Below are positions 63,962 through 64,000 of a DNA stretch of 64,000 nt, piece by piece. The notes below the pieces were generated by a model. The model had not been told where the DNA came from and ran no database searches. It saw only the letters and a program-made list of their open reading frames with translations. Location of the stretch: contig JAQTIF010000002.1 in assembly GCA_029433525.1 (NCBI GenBank), positions 1 to 64,000 of the forward strand, read 5' to 3'. Origin of the DNA: Enterobacteriaceae bacterium ESL0689 (lineage in GTDB: Bacteria; Pseudomonadota; Gammaproteobacteria; Enterobacterales; Enterobacteriaceae). Both the position numbers and the translations under genes were made by a program. Each line of letters begins with the position of its first letter. Positions within the stretch are counted from its first letter, which is position 1.

Positions 63962-64000
63962 TTATTTTTGCCTCTGCGGCTTACGCGCGGTGACATGGAT
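63962..64000 (-). CDS. cmoM: CmoM tRNA methyltransferase, last 12 codons only
   Basis: The minus-strand frame reads IHVTARKPQRQK and a stop. This agrees with the C-terminus of CmoM (SmtA), which lies directly upstream of mukF in E. coli and methylates the carboxymethoxyuridine of tRNA. The rest of the gene is outside the window. Confidence 0.8.
   Translation of the reverse strand: MHVTARKPQRQK

Overview
The window is a piece of a gammaproteobacterial chromosome of the order Enterobacterales. The evidence is the gene order mukF-mukE-mukB-ldtD-mepK-gloC-aspC-asnS-pncB-pepN-pyrD-zapC-rlmL-uup-pqiABC-fabA-lonH-matP-ompA-sxy-yccS-helD-mgsA-hspQ-acyP-tusE-yccA-serT. This is the order of the Escherichia coli 21-22 minute region, carried here in the opposite orientation, with near-identical proteins such as FabA, TusE, MgsA and PncB. 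Several genes normally found here are missing from their places: ompF, the ssu block, rmf, sulA, yccF, yccT/yccU and rlmI. Two insertion sequences and a broken rhomboid-protease gene also lie among the core genes. I do not assign a genus.

Positions 1 to about 20,517 are the right-hand part of a lambdoid prophage inserted at the 3' end of serT (tRNA-Ser, anticodon TGA). Its other end lies outside the window. A Rac-like immunity region (racR/ydaS/ydaT) with three operator repeats sits at about 12.2 kb. The rightward-reading arm carries small early genes, a 27-bp tandem-repeat gene, a RecE-type N-terminal domain joined to an annealase-like domain, a Gp157-family gene, a methyltransferase, a DUF4224 gene and the integrase. 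The leftward-reading arm runs through ydaS, ydaT, an O-like replication initiator with an iteron origin inside it, a DnaB-type helicase, a C4-type antisense RNA, an ORF6N antirepressor, and a tightly coupled cassette (DUF1367, PerC-like, a fused cytosine/adenine methyltransferase, YbcO, RusA). It ends with a Q-like antiterminator, a late promoter and terminator, holin and Rz/Rz1. Plus-strand islands within it carry BrnT/BrnA and a HicB with only a remnant of HicA.

Positions 20,518 to 34,230 hold serT, yccA, tusE, acyP, a periplasmic PEBP-family gene, an IS1-family element with target duplication, hspQ, a rhomboid pseudogene, an IS903-type element without target duplication, mgsA, helD, yccS, sxy and ompA.

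Positions 34,230 to 64,000 are dense housekeeping sequence: Ter-domain organisation (matP), fatty-acid synthesis (fabA, with a FadR-like site), the PqiABC envelope lipid-transport system behind rlmL and uup, cell division (zapC), pyrimidine and NAD metabolism (pyrD, pncB), PepN, asparaginyl-tRNA synthetase, aspartate aminotransferase, peptidoglycan enzymes (mepK, ldtD), the mukFEB condensin operon and the last codons of cmoM.

The most unusual items are the RecE-N/annealase fusion, the Dcm-Dam fusion, the repeat gene, the C4 RNA with its visible target, an unassigned structured element at 8929-8990, and the possibly leaderless brnT transcript.
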